Below, one piece after another: positions 18,993 through 28,441 of a stretch of 64,000 bases of DNA. Both the position numbers and the translations under genes were made by a program. Source of the DNA: MVYY01 sp012517575 (lineage in GTDB: Bacteria; Bacteroidota; Bacteroidia; Bacteroidales; Paludibacteraceae); contig JAVLUG010000010.1 of the NCBI GenBank assembly GCA_031629035.1, positions 1 through 64,000 of the forward strand. Reading direction: 5' to 3'. The notes under the pieces were generated by a model. It was not told where the DNA came from, ran no database searches, and was given only the letters and a program-made list of their open reading frames with translations. Position 1 is the stretch's first letter. Every line of letters starts with the position of its first letter.

Positions 18993-21347
18993 TCAAATCA
19001 CAAGTGAATTTTCACCTGAAATTAATTCATAACTTTTCCCTTCCCATATTAATTTGCCAGGTGTATTTAGTGGCAAATGAATATGAATTATCCATTTTTT
19101 CTTTTTCAACTCATAATTTACTGATATTTTGCCATTTGGATGAGGCATTTCACCTCCAACTTTAGTCATCGTTCCCAAATGAGGCTCAATTTTGATTTTG
19201 GAAAAGCCCGGAGCATCTGCATCAATTCCCAGCACAATTCTAAAAAATTCTATATTGGGACTGGCTCCCCATGCATGACAATCGGAACGAACGGTTCTCA
19301 AATTGGAATCTTCAGCCCAAGTCGTTAAGCCAAGTTTTATATTTTCCCTCCAAATTCCCAACCAATTCATAAAATCATTTCCAAAACCCGCTTTCGCCAA
19401 AGCCTGATGAAGATAATACTTGAAATATATGGTACATTGTGTTAAACTTTTATCATTCAACAGACTGTCTCCCACGGTCGGCAAATCATTCGGATCGACA
19501 ATATTGGCCAAAACAGCCAATGAATTCACGTGCTGTGAATAAGACTTCTTATCGTTTGTATCAGCAAATAATTTTTTCTCCGGATTCCAGTATTTTCGTT
19601 TTATGGTTTTAGCCAACTGAGTTGCATTTTGTGCATAATGCTCTGCGTAAAATGCCTGACCTATAGCATTTTCCAACTCTGTTGCCCATTGATAAGCTAA
19701 AAGCAACTGAAGGTCGTAAATGGCGGCACTTCCATCCGAACCCATCGGACCCCAACCCATATCTCCTACCCAATCGACAAATTTCCAGTAAGGCAAATTT
19801 TTTAACGAACCATCATCTTGTTGAAATCTGGAAAAAAAATTCAACACAGTTCTTTCTCCCATCAATTTATCTTTCAAAAAATTCGCATCTGGACGATATT
19901 TCCAATAGTCGTGTAACATTCCGATATACCAGAGAGAAAAAGTAGAAATAATTTGAGTACTGCGGGTAGGATATCGGCTTAAAGTTACCCCTTCAGCCAA
20001 CCGAGAATGGTCCATCAGATTAAGAGCATTTTTTGCCAAACGATCATCACCACTATTGTAATACGAAATCATAGCCTGAATACGTGTATCACCAATATAT
20101 TGTAACTGTTCATAATAAGGACAATCGGTATAAGTTTCCCATGCATTCATGCGCGCCGAACGCCATCCAATATCCAAAATCTGCTTAATTTCAGGATTAT
20201 CGGAATAAAAAGCGTAATTTGCTTTAAAAGGATATCCTGTAAAAGTTCCGTACAAATCATCAATGATTAATGGTTCTTCCTTTGTATTTACAATAAGCCG
20301 AACATAGCGATAAGAACGAAAATTTAACGTTGTAAACGATTGACCATCCGTTCCATCAGATAACAAACTGTCAATTCTTCCTACAAATATCTTTCCCTCA
20401 ATCTCATTTCTATTACCTTTTCGTAATTCTGTCCCTTCCCTATCGTAAAGTGTTTCGGCATAACCTATGGATATTCCTGATCCTTTCCCTTTACTGAAAT
20501 TTAGAGTAACATAGGCATTTGTATAAAAAGTTTGATCAAGTAATAATTCGACCTTGCCGTTTGCTGGAATAACCAAAGGAATTTTTTCGGCAGGAAAACC
20601 GGAAGGGACAGTCATTCCTTTTGCCCAACGCAATTTGGTTATGCGTTGATAAGTCAACTCCATTTGCGGTAAAGAAGAAGTAACCAATTGCCAAGCCAAA
20701 CCATCGGACTTTCCTTTAAGATTTCCATTCAAAATTTTAACGGCATTAGGCCAATCACTGTCATCAAAACTTGCTGATGTCCAATCACCTTTCACAGTTT
20801 TCGCCATATCCACCAATTGCCCTTTGGTAGCTGCAAAAAAGTTGCCGGGAACTGGTTGATAACCTTTATCCTGTATACATTTCCATGTTTCGTTGGAATT
20901 TAATATTTCTTCTGCTTCGGAATTTCCCTGCAAAATGAATGCAGTTCTTATGCTGATTTGCGCCTCAGGACGATATTCAGCTTCATTCCAAACCAATGCT
21001 GCTATACAATTTTTCCCCGATACCAAATAAGGTGCAATATCCACTGTTTCATAATTCCAAAAGTATGTATCACTACGTGCCGGACCCATAGAAACAATCT
21101 TTCCGTTAATATACAACTTGTAACGATTGTCGGCAGAAACATGAACTTTAAAAGATAGAGGTTTTTCTTTAATGACAATACCTTTACGAAAATAATAAAC
21201 ACCATATTCAGTTCCTTTATCATTTTCTGGTCCAATCCAAAGTGAATTCCATTCCCGATCCACTTCAGCAGAATAAACAAAATCGAATCCTGAAAATAAA
21301 AAACAAATGAGCAAAGCTATAATATAAAAACACTTTTTCATTATCAT
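18993..21347 (-). CDS. GH78-like alpha-L-rhamnosidase
   Basis: A 784-residue exported enzyme. A signal peptide covers about 1-26. The N-terminal beta-sandwich (about 30-225) reads FKVHVSADNRYKLYINGK, typical of GH78 accessory domains, and the (alpha/alpha)6 catalytic barrel starts near residue 380. The GH78 acidic triad is visible in TDCPYYEQLQYIGD: Asp408, Glu413 and Asp420, with the same +5 and +12 spacing as Asp567/Glu572/Asp579 of Bacillus RhaB. A likely catalytic base is Glu679 in TTWAED. YYEQLQYIGD replaces the common QRDERLGWTGD, so the protein belongs to a divergent GH78 subgroup and rhamnose specificity is not certain. Start may be 21347 or 21341. Its presence in a mannosidase-rich operon suggests a rhamnose-decorated substrate. 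Confidence 0.82.
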   Translation of the reverse strand: MIMKKCFYIIALLICFLFSGFDFVYSAEVDREWNSLWIGPENDKGTEYGVYYFRKGIVIKEKPLSFKVHVSADNRYKLYINGKIVSMGPARSDTYFWNYETVDIAPYLVSGKNCIAALVWNEAEYRPEAQISIRTAFILQGNSEAEEILNSNETWKCIQDKGYQPVPGNFFAATKGQLVDMAKTVKGDWTSASFDDSDWPNAVKILNGNLKGKSDGLAWQLVTSSLPQMELTYQRITKLRWAKGMTVPSGFPAEKIPLVIPANGKVELLLDQTFYTNAYVTLNFSKGKGSGISIGYAETLYDREGTELRKGNRNEIEGKIFVGRIDSLLSDGTDGQSFTTLNFRSYRYVRLIVNTKEEPLIIDDLYGTFTGYPFKANYAFYSDNPEIKQILDIGWRSARMNAWETYTDCPYYEQLQYIGDTRIQAMISYYNSGDDRLAKNALNLMDHSRLAEGVTLSRYPTRSTQIISTFSLWYIGMLHDYWKYRPDANFLKDKLMGERTVLNFFSRFQQDDGSLKNLPYWKFVDWVGDMGWGPMGSDGSAAIYDLQLLLAYQWATELENAIGQAFYAEHYAQNATQLAKTIKRKYWNPEKKLFADTNDKKSYSQHVNSLAVLANIVDPNDLPTVGDSLLNDKSLTQCTIYFKYYLHQALAKAGFGNDFMNWLGIWRENIKLGLTTWAEDSNLRTVRSDCHAWGASPNIEFFRIVLGIDADAPGFSKIKIEPHLGTMTKVGGEMPHPNGKISVNYELKKKKWIIHIHLPLNTPGKLIWEGKSYELISGENSLVI

Positions 21348-21426
21348 TTTCTTTTGATCTTTATAAAATCAGATTTTGGAAGTATAAACCAGGTAACTGG
21401 CATACATTAATTTTTTTACCGATGAA

Positions 21427-23175
21427 TTACTTTGAATTTTTCCCAAATTCTTTCTGCTTTTCGGTAAAATAATCTCGACATTCCGAAATTGACTTATCGA
21501 GCTCTGTTTTCGTAAACAATGAAGCACAAAGCGGTTCATTGTTTTTCAAATCCTCTAAAGCTTTAAAAACAGCATCGTAAGCATCAAGTGCGGATGCTAT
21601 TCCTTTAAAATCATACATTTGGCCATATTGTTTGGCAGCATAACTTTTCAACATAATATACCAAGCATTATAAATAGCTGTATATAAAAGTCGTCCATAT
21701 TCTACCGAAACTTGAACGCCCTTCAAGGTTGTTATATCGGTACATTGAAGTTGTTTTGATAAACTGGACATTTTTCCCCAAAGTCTGACACTTTCCTTCT
21801 TCTCTTTCAATGCTTTCTCTAACAGAGAATTACCAATTAAATAATCAAACAGACTTTTTAATACATTCATACCATTGAGCGTTGCATCGCGGGTCCATTC
21901 CAATTGCTGTTGGGACATCGGATAGATTAACGAAGCCCGTCCTCTCACAATCGCTTTGGAAGAAAGAAGCGCAATTTGATGCAATTTTTCAGCATCGCCT
22001 GCATTAAAACCTTTTAACAAAGCATATTCTTTGAAAATATCTTTTTCTTGACGTAAGGAATTGTTAGCCCATTGAGCCAACACATAAGCATTTACATCAC
22101 ACCAAAACTCATTTTCCAAGTAAGGTCCGCCCCATCCTCCACCCCGACTCCAAGTAAAAATACCGGAATATAGAGCATTATATTTAATATCATTCAAACA
22201 TTTGGGAGTCGGATTGTTTTGCAGTTCTTCATAACCATTTATTACATCATCAGCAATATAATTGGCATAAGCTCCTTTCCCCTCATACTCTCGTGCACAT
22301 TGAATTTCAATCACCTGTTTGTGCTTGCCTATACCGATGGTTTTGTTGAAAGGAAATGTCCGAAAATAATCTCCTCCTGTATGTTTAATGCTCATAAAAA
22401 AATTGGGATGTACATCTACCTGATTGGTTATCGCCAAATAAAAATCCGGTTGTGTATGAAAATAACCATGTTCCTCATTGAACGCATAATCCCACGTGCG
22501 ATAAATAATTGTCTTCCCATATTTTTCACAAACAATCTCTTTTAACATGTTCATCAATTCCACATGAATGAGAATAGCTGTAGCTTTATTAGAATTATCA
22601 GCTGGTGCATTTCCCTGATGATACGGAATATCATAAGTATAAGTTTCTCCAGTTCTAATTACCAATCCATCCAAATTCGGGAAACGAGTAAATATTTCGT
22701 TCAGCATCAGCCGGTGAATCTCCTTAGTTTTTGGTTTTGTCCAGTCAATTATATTTGTTGAGTAATTCCATATTTCGTTTTTATATAACTCTACCAATTT
22801 TTTAGGAAAAACGATAATATCGGTAAAATAATAAGCTTTTAATCCTTTTGCATGAATATCGGCAATCTGATCATCAATACGGGAGGCTAAATCTTCTACC
22901 CACTGCCTTTCCTTACTTCCAATTGGGAAAATGTCAGGATTCAAATTGTCATAAGTAATGGCACAAGTTGGAGGCGTAAATTCATTAACTACCTGTCCGT
23001 TAAAGTGATAATCTATCAGTTTTTGAGGATTAGTGAATGCTGTAACTGTTCGCTTATCACCCGGATTATGATGAACCATATCGATAATCAATTTACTATC
23101 AGAATCTTCCGACAGTATTCTCTGCAAAGGAAAAAACAGCAGAATGAATGTGATAAACAACAGTAATTTTTTCAT
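21427..23175 (-). CDS. Uncharacterised exported enzyme, distantly GH67-like
   Basis: A 582-residue exported protein that I cannot place in a described family with confidence. ATG at 23175 is chosen because it overlaps the TGA of the upstream GH92 gene as TGATG and gives a clean signal peptide (1-22); the longer frame begins with TTG. The middle looks like a TIM barrel: strands KAYYFTDII, PNLDGLVIRTGE (Glu177, candidate catalytic) and KTIIYRTWDY. IEIQCAREYEGKG resembles the EFQITQEY-type motif of GH67 alpha-glucuronidases. A WSRGGGWGGPY loop precedes a helical C-terminal part (about 350-582). If the likeness is real, it may remove uronic acid. Specificity is unknown. Confidence 0.55.
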   Translation of the reverse strand: MKKLLLFITFILLFFPLQRILSEDSDSKLIIDMVHHNPGDKRTVTAFTNPQKLIDYHFNGQVVNEFTPPTCAITYDNLNPDIFPIGSKERQWVEDLASRIDDQIADIHAKGLKAYYFTDIIVFPKKLVELYKNEIWNYSTNIIDWTKPKTKEIHRLMLNEIFTRFPNLDGLVIRTGETYTYDIPYHQGNAPADNSNKATAILIHVELMNMLKEIVCEKYGKTIIYRTWDYAFNEEHGYFHTQPDFYLAITNQVDVHPNFFMSIKHTGGDYFRTFPFNKTIGIGKHKQVIEIQCAREYEGKGAYANYIADDVINGYEELQNNPTPKCLNDIKYNALYSGIFTWSRGGGWGGPYLENEFWCDVNAYVLAQWANNSLRQEKDIFKEYALLKGFNAGDAEKLHQIALLSSKAIVRGRASLIYPMSQQQLEWTRDATLNGMNVLKSLFDYLIGNSLLEKALKEKKESVRLWGKMSSLSKQLQCTDITTLKGVQVSVEYGRLLYTAIYNAWYIMLKSYAAKQYGQMYDFKGIASALDAYDAVFKALEDLKNNEPLCASLFTKTELDKSISECRDYFTEKQKEFGKNSK

Positions 23176-25541
23176 CAAAAAGTTTCCGTTATTCCCCAAT
23201 TTTTATTCGGTTTATTCCCCATAAAAAGCTCAAGAGTGCCTCCAGAAGAAATATCTACAAAATCAAGATAGCATCGGTTGTATTCTTTACCGTTTAATTT
23301 TGCTCTTTGTATATAAATATTTTCCTGGCTGTTGTTGTGGGCAATAATTATAAACTTCTCACCTTTAGAATATCTTGTATCCAGCTTAAATTCAATTCTG
23401 TCAAAAACCGGGCTTGTGATTTCCTGCCTTGTACTTCCCGGACATGAAGGATGAATACCTGACGAAGACAATACATACCAGGCAGACATTTGTCCGGCAT
23501 CTTCATTCCCAATAATTCCTTCCACTTTGTTGTTGTATCCATGCTGACAAATAAACCGCGTCCATTTCTGAGTCAACCAGGGAACATTCAATTTGTTGAA
23601 TAAGAAAGGCACCAAATGAACCGGCTCATTTGCATGATTGTAATAATTATTCCACAGCAAATTTGAAGGAGTATTTTCAAAAAAAGAATTCAAATCCTTT
23701 AGAACCTTTTCTTTCCCTCCCATTATTTCTACCATACCATTCACATCGTGTGGAACAAACCAACCTTGCTGATAAGGATTTGACTCGATACAACCATATC
23801 CTTGTTTTAAGCGTCCTTCTTTAGGCCAGCGTTTCCACGAACCATTTCCATATTTTGGACGAAACCATCCTTTTTCTGAATCGAAAATATTCCTATAGGC
23901 TTGAGATTTGCTTAAAAATAATTTCTCATCTCCCGTTTTCCCCAATTTACCGGCTAACTGGGCAATACACCAATCTGTATAAGCATATTCCAATGTTTCG
24001 GAAATACAAAAAGGAGTAGCAGCAAATCCAAATTTATCGTTGCCAAATTTTGCGGAAGAGTTCAGTGCAAATTCATAAGCTTTATTAATGTCAAAAGATT
24101 TTATTCCTTTTACATAAGCATCGGCCAATACTGAAATCGCTGGATTTCCAATCATACAACCAGAATAAGCATTTACAATTTCCCAACGCTCATAATACTT
24201 TCTCCCGCTTTGTTCAGCCAACGTGGTCAACGAATTAATTTCATCGCTTACCAACTGAGGGTTTATAATGGTTTGAAGTGGAAACTGACTTCTAAATACA
24301 TCCCAGCCACTGAAAATAGTTCTTTTGGTAAAAGTTGAATCTTTTTCGTAAATTTTTAAATCTCCACCCACATATCGACCATCCACATCCGTATAAATTC
24401 TTGGATCGATCATGGTGTGATACAATGCCGTGTAAAAGACGGTTTTTTCATCTTCTGTTCCACCGGAAATCAATATTCTGCTTAATTCTTTATTCCAAAG
24501 ATTTCGTGCATCTTCTTTAACTTCATCAAAAGTTTTGTTTTTTATTTCTGCATTAAAGTTTTTTTCGGCACCCGCCATATCGACAAATGAAATTCCTGTT
24601 TTTAAGGTTACAATTTCATTTTCCTTAGTTGGAAATTCGGTAAAAAAGCCCAAATGTTTTCCATCCATTTTTTTAAAGTTACTAAAAACAGGCGCTTCTG
24701 CCACCCTTTTCAGATAAGGAATGCTCACTACTTCGTCCTTTTTCCGCTTCCAATTATCCGGTATATTGGCACTCCAACAGCCATATTCTTCCAATGGTTT
24801 ACTGAATTGTGCATAAAAATAAACCGTATAATTGGCTTTCCCTTCTCCATTTCCCCAACCACCACCGGAGGGAGGACATTTCATCCAACCTTTTATTGTA
24901 TTTTTATCCACAATTTCGATATACTGATAAGTGGACGTACCACCGGATCTGTGAGCCAAATCAATCTGAATCCTTGATTTTTTGTTTTCCGGAAAAATAA
25001 ATTTCAACATTCCACAATGTGGAGTTGCCGAACATTCTATTTTAATTTTATAATCGGATAATTTTACTGAATAATATCCGGCCTTGGCAATTTCTGATTT
25101 TTTATCATAATGGGAACGATATCCTTTTATACTCCCATCTTCTTTGCCTGCAATTTTATAGAGTTTTCCTGTAGTTGGCATCACCAAAAAGTTTCCCAAA
25201 TCACCAAACCAACCCACACCGCTCATTTGTGTAAAAGCAAAACCTTCCATCGTTTTGTGTTCGTAACTGTAGCCGGGTGCATTATCGCCACCTGTAATGG
25301 TATTAGGATTTACTTGTACCATCCCATACGGAGTTGTGGCACCGGGAAATGTTTTTCCCAGTCCATGATAAATGCCTGCATCTCCAACATTTGTACTGGC
25401 TCCAATGAATGGATTCACATAATCGACCGGTTGAAATTTTTTCTCATCCGATTTTTTTACTCCACATGACGCGAACAACATAAATAAAACTACATAAAAA
25501 CTACTCAGAAAAAATTTATGCATATACTCGTTTTTAATCAT
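23175..25541 (-). CDS. GH92 exo-alpha-mannosidase lipoprotein (copy C)
   Basis: A 788-residue GH92 enzyme with a lipoprotein signal: MLFASC, Cys26 counted from ATG at 25541. An alternative ATG at 25523 keeps the lipobox. N-terminal YVNPFIGAST and KTFPGATTPYGMVQVNPNT are classic for GH92. The catalytic region contains GWDVFRSQFPLQT, a candidate catalytic Glu in CIESNPYQQGW, and GNEDAGQMSAWYVLSSSG. Of the three GH92 copies it is the only lipoprotein, so it is probably held on the outer membrane while A and B act in the periplasm. This localisation is inferred from signal type. It follows the GH38-like gene by 62 bases and overlaps the next gene by one base. Confidence 0.93.
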   Translation of the reverse strand: MIKNEYMHKFFLSSFYVVLFMLFASCGVKKSDEKKFQPVDYVNPFIGASTNVGDAGIYHGLGKTFPGATTPYGMVQVNPNTITGGDNAPGYSYEHKTMEGFAFTQMSGVGWFGDLGNFLVMPTTGKLYKIAGKEDGSIKGYRSHYDKKSEIAKAGYYSVKLSDYKIKIECSATPHCGMLKFIFPENKKSRIQIDLAHRSGGTSTYQYIEIVDKNTIKGWMKCPPSGGGWGNGEGKANYTVYFYAQFSKPLEEYGCWSANIPDNWKRKKDEVVSIPYLKRVAEAPVFSNFKKMDGKHLGFFTEFPTKENEIVTLKTGISFVDMAGAEKNFNAEIKNKTFDEVKEDARNLWNKELSRILISGGTEDEKTVFYTALYHTMIDPRIYTDVDGRYVGGDLKIYEKDSTFTKRTIFSGWDVFRSQFPLQTIINPQLVSDEINSLTTLAEQSGRKYYERWEIVNAYSGCMIGNPAISVLADAYVKGIKSFDINKAYEFALNSSAKFGNDKFGFAATPFCISETLEYAYTDWCIAQLAGKLGKTGDEKLFLSKSQAYRNIFDSEKGWFRPKYGNGSWKRWPKEGRLKQGYGCIESNPYQQGWFVPHDVNGMVEIMGGKEKVLKDLNSFFENTPSNLLWNNYYNHANEPVHLVPFLFNKLNVPWLTQKWTRFICQHGYNNKVEGIIGNEDAGQMSAWYVLSSSGIHPSCPGSTRQEITSPVFDRIEFKLDTRYSKGEKFIIIAHNNSQENIYIQRAKLNGKEYNRCYLDFVDISSGGTLELFMGNKPNKNWGITETF

Positions 25542-25603
25542 ATTTCAATTTGACATTATACTTAAAAAATCAACCTAATTGTATTATGAAACTTTTATGG
25601 GAA

Positions 25604-28132
25604 TTAATTCTTTAAAAGGAAACTTCTGATGCCAAAGCGTGGAATTGATAATTGAATTTCGTTGCCCAAGATAGCCTGAATCGAACTATTCATTTCTTTC
25701 TTTTTACCATTCAGCTCTATCTCCTCCACATTTTTAAATGGAAAGCACAATTTAATTTTCTGAGCACTGCTATCACCTTCAGAATTAAAAAGGCGAATCA
25801 ATATCCCATTATTCAATATCTGAACGGAACTTAATTCATAGCCACTTTTCTGCAAATCGATAAAACTTTTATTTTCAAAATCGAAATTGGGAGAACAAAA
25901 GCCGATAAGTGGTTCATTCCAACTCGAGCTCTTTTCGGATATTGAAGCCTTGTCCCACAAATTTTTATGAGGAAGAAGTGCATATTTCACATGGGTTGGC
26001 TCGGTGATATTATAATCTCTGCCCCACAAACCTATTCCCGAATATTGAAGAGTTAAAGCCAACGGAAAATCGGCGCCATAAGAGTAGGAAGTTGTGTGAT
26101 CGGTAAAAAGTGCCAGACTATTTTTTTCGTTTTTATCGGCTAAATCAATCCAGTTCAAAATTACATTGTGTTTTATGCTGTCCCAACTATTAAAAAAAGT
26201 ATTGTCCAATTTACTTTTACAAACATCAAAAGGGGCATTTTTGTAAAGCTTAGGCGAACTAAAATCTACCGGGAAAAGAACACTTAACATATAACGGGTG
26301 TCGTAAAAAGCACGTCTTTTCTCTTGCCAGTTGTTGGACTGTTTGTACTCTCCGATACCCACATTCCGTTCCCAATTAATAACAAGATCAAAATCAATTC
26401 GTTCCTGCCCCTTACTAATCGTAACTATTTGTGTGAAAGGTTGAGAAGCAATTTTACCTCGAATCAAAATGCTTGTCTCTAAAGGATTATCTTTAATTAA
26501 CGTTACTTCCGCAGGGTTTTCCTTTGAAGAATGAAATTGATTTTCTTCATAAAAATATCCTCTCAATTCTCCAAACAGAAACTGACTGTCCTTTTTCACA
26601 TATTCCTTATTGCTTTTTTTGACAAGCAAACTTTTAATTGTTCCTCCTTTTTTCAGGTCGAAAACTATTTTATAACCCTCATTTTCTAAAATACATTCAT
26701 TTTCCCCCGAAACAAAACCTCTTCTTTCTTCTTTTATTTTCGGTTCTCCCAGCCTGATTTTATAAGTAGCATATCCAAATGAAGGTACTTGAGCTAAAAA
26801 GGAAATTTTCTGACCTTTTTCCACTGAACTTGGAATAATATTATTTGCCGTATCGAGAAGTATTATTTTTTTGTTTTTGAATTTTTCAGGCAATGACACA
26901 GAAACAATTTCATTTCGTTCAAAACCAAGCGTATTAAAAACTCGAACAAAAAAAACATCATTTCCAGATTTCTTACTTTCCTCAAAACTTTCAACTGCCT
27001 CTTTCACAACATTATCTGAAATTTTAGCGGTTTTTTTTGTCCATTGATCAATTTTATCAGCCCAAGTCAAATTCTTTTGGAGTCGGTTATAGGGAACAAT
27101 CCACGAATCGTGATGCTGAGATAACATTAAAGTTCGCCAAGCTTCATCAATGCTATCCTGGCGGTAATGATAATTGTTTGTAAGATAAGCCAGAGAACCC
27201 ATTTTTTCGGCAACAATTATCTTATTTTCAGCATTGCGAACCTGTTGTGCAATTTTTTGCAAAACCTGACTTCCCCACATTAAACCAATCAAAACATCTT
27301 CCTGAGAAAACTTCCAGTTATCGGTTGTGTTTCCATCAGAAATTTTTTCAAAATATTCTTTCCACGTTATATAAATAGAGTTGGGATCGGCATTTTTTAT
27401 GGAATTTAACCACGGTCCATTTTTCCATCCGGCATCCTGAAAGCACATGCCCACCGGATGTTTTATTCCCGCTTCCAAACAAGCTTTGATATAAGAAGTT
27501 GAGTTGTTCCAAGCTATCGTTTGCCATGTGGAATTCTTTTCAAAAGATTCGCATTCGTAACGCGGAACCGTTAAAATTGAAGTTGCATCCGGCCCCATCC
27601 AGTTCACCAAATCTTTCCCGTAAGCTCTTGTGTATCCTCCCCAGCAAGTGTTCGGACATTTAAGAACGGCATATTGAAAACCAAATGATTTTAAGAGTTG
27701 AGGCAAACAGCTTGTAAAACAAGGTTCCTCGGAAGAATATGTTGAAAATTTTACCTCAGGAAAATGCTGATTGATTTTTTTTATGCCATATTGAAACTGG
27801 CGAATAATACTTTCACCGGAAATATTGTAGCAATAAGATTGAGCGTAAGCAGGGTTAGTAAATTCAATCCTTTCATCGGAAACAATTTTCTTAAAATTCT
27901 TATAATCTTCAGGTGTTCTGACTTCTACACTGTCCCATGTTTCCGGTTCTATTTCCAAACAAATTCTCCAATTTGGATATTTATAAAAATTATCTGTAAT
28001 AAATCGTGTGTACCATTCTAACGGATAATGTCCATATACACCCCCATGATACCCATCAACGAAATAGACATTCTGAGCAGTAAGAACTAAACTGAAAAAC
28101 AATAACAACGACGTTATCCTAAATTTTACCAT
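25604..28132 (-). CDS. GH38-like alpha-mannosidase with altered metal-site motifs
   Basis: An 842-residue exported protein. ATG at 28132 gives the signal MVKFRITSLLLFFSLVLTAQ; an upstream ATG at 28165 would add 11 polar residues. Overall layout is that of GH38: N-terminal alpha/beta barrel, three-helix region with SQHHDSW (His340-His341), then beta-sandwiches with FTDHTTSYSYG and YALLPH. However, the canonical HxDxGW metal motif reads YHGGVYGHYP, and the nucleophile block IDPFGHS aligns with SSEEPCFTS, placing Glu135/Glu136 where Asp is expected. It may be a divergent subgroup with changed chemistry or metal use. It overlaps the anti-sigma-like gene by 14 bases, and a purine-rich GGAG lies upstream. 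Confidence 0.8.
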   Translation of the reverse strand: MVKFRITSLLLFFSLVLTAQNVYFVDGYHGGVYGHYPLEWYTRFITDNFYKYPNWRICLEIEPETWDSVEVRTPEDYKNFKKIVSDERIEFTNPAYAQSYCYNISGESIIRQFQYGIKKINQHFPEVKFSTYSSEEPCFTSCLPQLLKSFGFQYAVLKCPNTCWGGYTRAYGKDLVNWMGPDATSILTVPRYECESFEKNSTWQTIAWNNSTSYIKACLEAGIKHPVGMCFQDAGWKNGPWLNSIKNADPNSIYITWKEYFEKISDGNTTDNWKFSQEDVLIGLMWGSQVLQKIAQQVRNAENKIIVAEKMGSLAYLTNNYHYRQDSIDEAWRTLMLSQHHDSWIVPYNRLQKNLTWADKIDQWTKKTAKISDNVVKEAVESFEESKKSGNDVFFVRVFNTLGFERNEIVSVSLPEKFKNKKIILLDTANNIIPSSVEKGQKISFLAQVPSFGYATYKIRLGEPKIKEERRGFVSGENECILENEGYKIVFDLKKGGTIKSLLVKKSNKEYVKKDSQFLFGELRGYFYEENQFHSSKENPAEVTLIKDNPLETSILIRGKIASQPFTQIVTISKGQERIDFDLVINWERNVGIGEYKQSNNWQEKRRAFYDTRYMLSVLFPVDFSSPKLYKNAPFDVCKSKLDNTFFNSWDSIKHNVILNWIDLADKNEKNSLALFTDHTTSYSYGADFPLALTLQYSGIGLWGRDYNITEPTHVKYALLPHKNLWDKASISEKSSSWNEPLIGFCSPNFDFENKSFIDLQKSGYELSSVQILNNGILIRLFNSEGDSSAQKIKLCFPFKNVEEIELNGKKKEMNSSIQAILGNEIQLSIPRFGIRSFLLKN

Positions 28133-28361
28133 TTTTATCTCTTTCTTTTCTCCTTTCAATTTCATTCAGTAATTCCAGAAATTTTTTCTCGGTTTTGTCG
28201 TGATTATTGTTTCTTGGTATCAAACTAACGTAAGCAAATAAATGATGATACTTTACAAGTTCATTTCTAAGAGCCTCATCTTCATCTACCAACGATAAAA
28301 AATGTTCTTTTTCTTCGAGAGTCAATTCCCCATTCAAATATTTTATGATCAAATCTATCAT
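28119..28361 (-). CDS. Short FecR-type anti-sigma-like protein
   Basis: An 80-residue cytoplasmic protein directly after the sigma gene. The first about 60 residues (LIIKYLNGELTLEEKEHFL, then EDEALRNELVKYHH) resemble the N-terminal sigma-binding domain of FecR-type anti-sigma factors. Bacteroidetes FecR proteins are normally over 300 residues and carry a transmembrane segment and a periplasmic sensor domain that contacts the SusC transporter. Neither is present, and the end (ERRKERDKNGKI) is highly charged. The stop codon lies inside the next gene, with no sign of an adjacent frame encoding the missing part. It is either a naturally minimal anti-sigma factor or a truncated one. Confidence 0.6.
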   Translation of the reverse strand: MIDLIIKYLNGELTLEEKEHFLSLVDEDEALRNELVKYHHLFAYVSLIPRNNNHDKTEKKFLELLNEIERRKERDKNGKI

Positions 28362-28441
28362 TCGATTATTTTTATATAGGAACGATTACAAACAATAGTT
28401 CCATTAAAAATGGAGAAAAAAAAACAATGATAGACAGTTTA

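Noticed and set aside
14500..25541. Recent tandem duplication of the three GH92 genes
   Set aside because: The three proteins differ in signal type, N-terminal motifs and catalytic loop sequences, so they are old paralogues.
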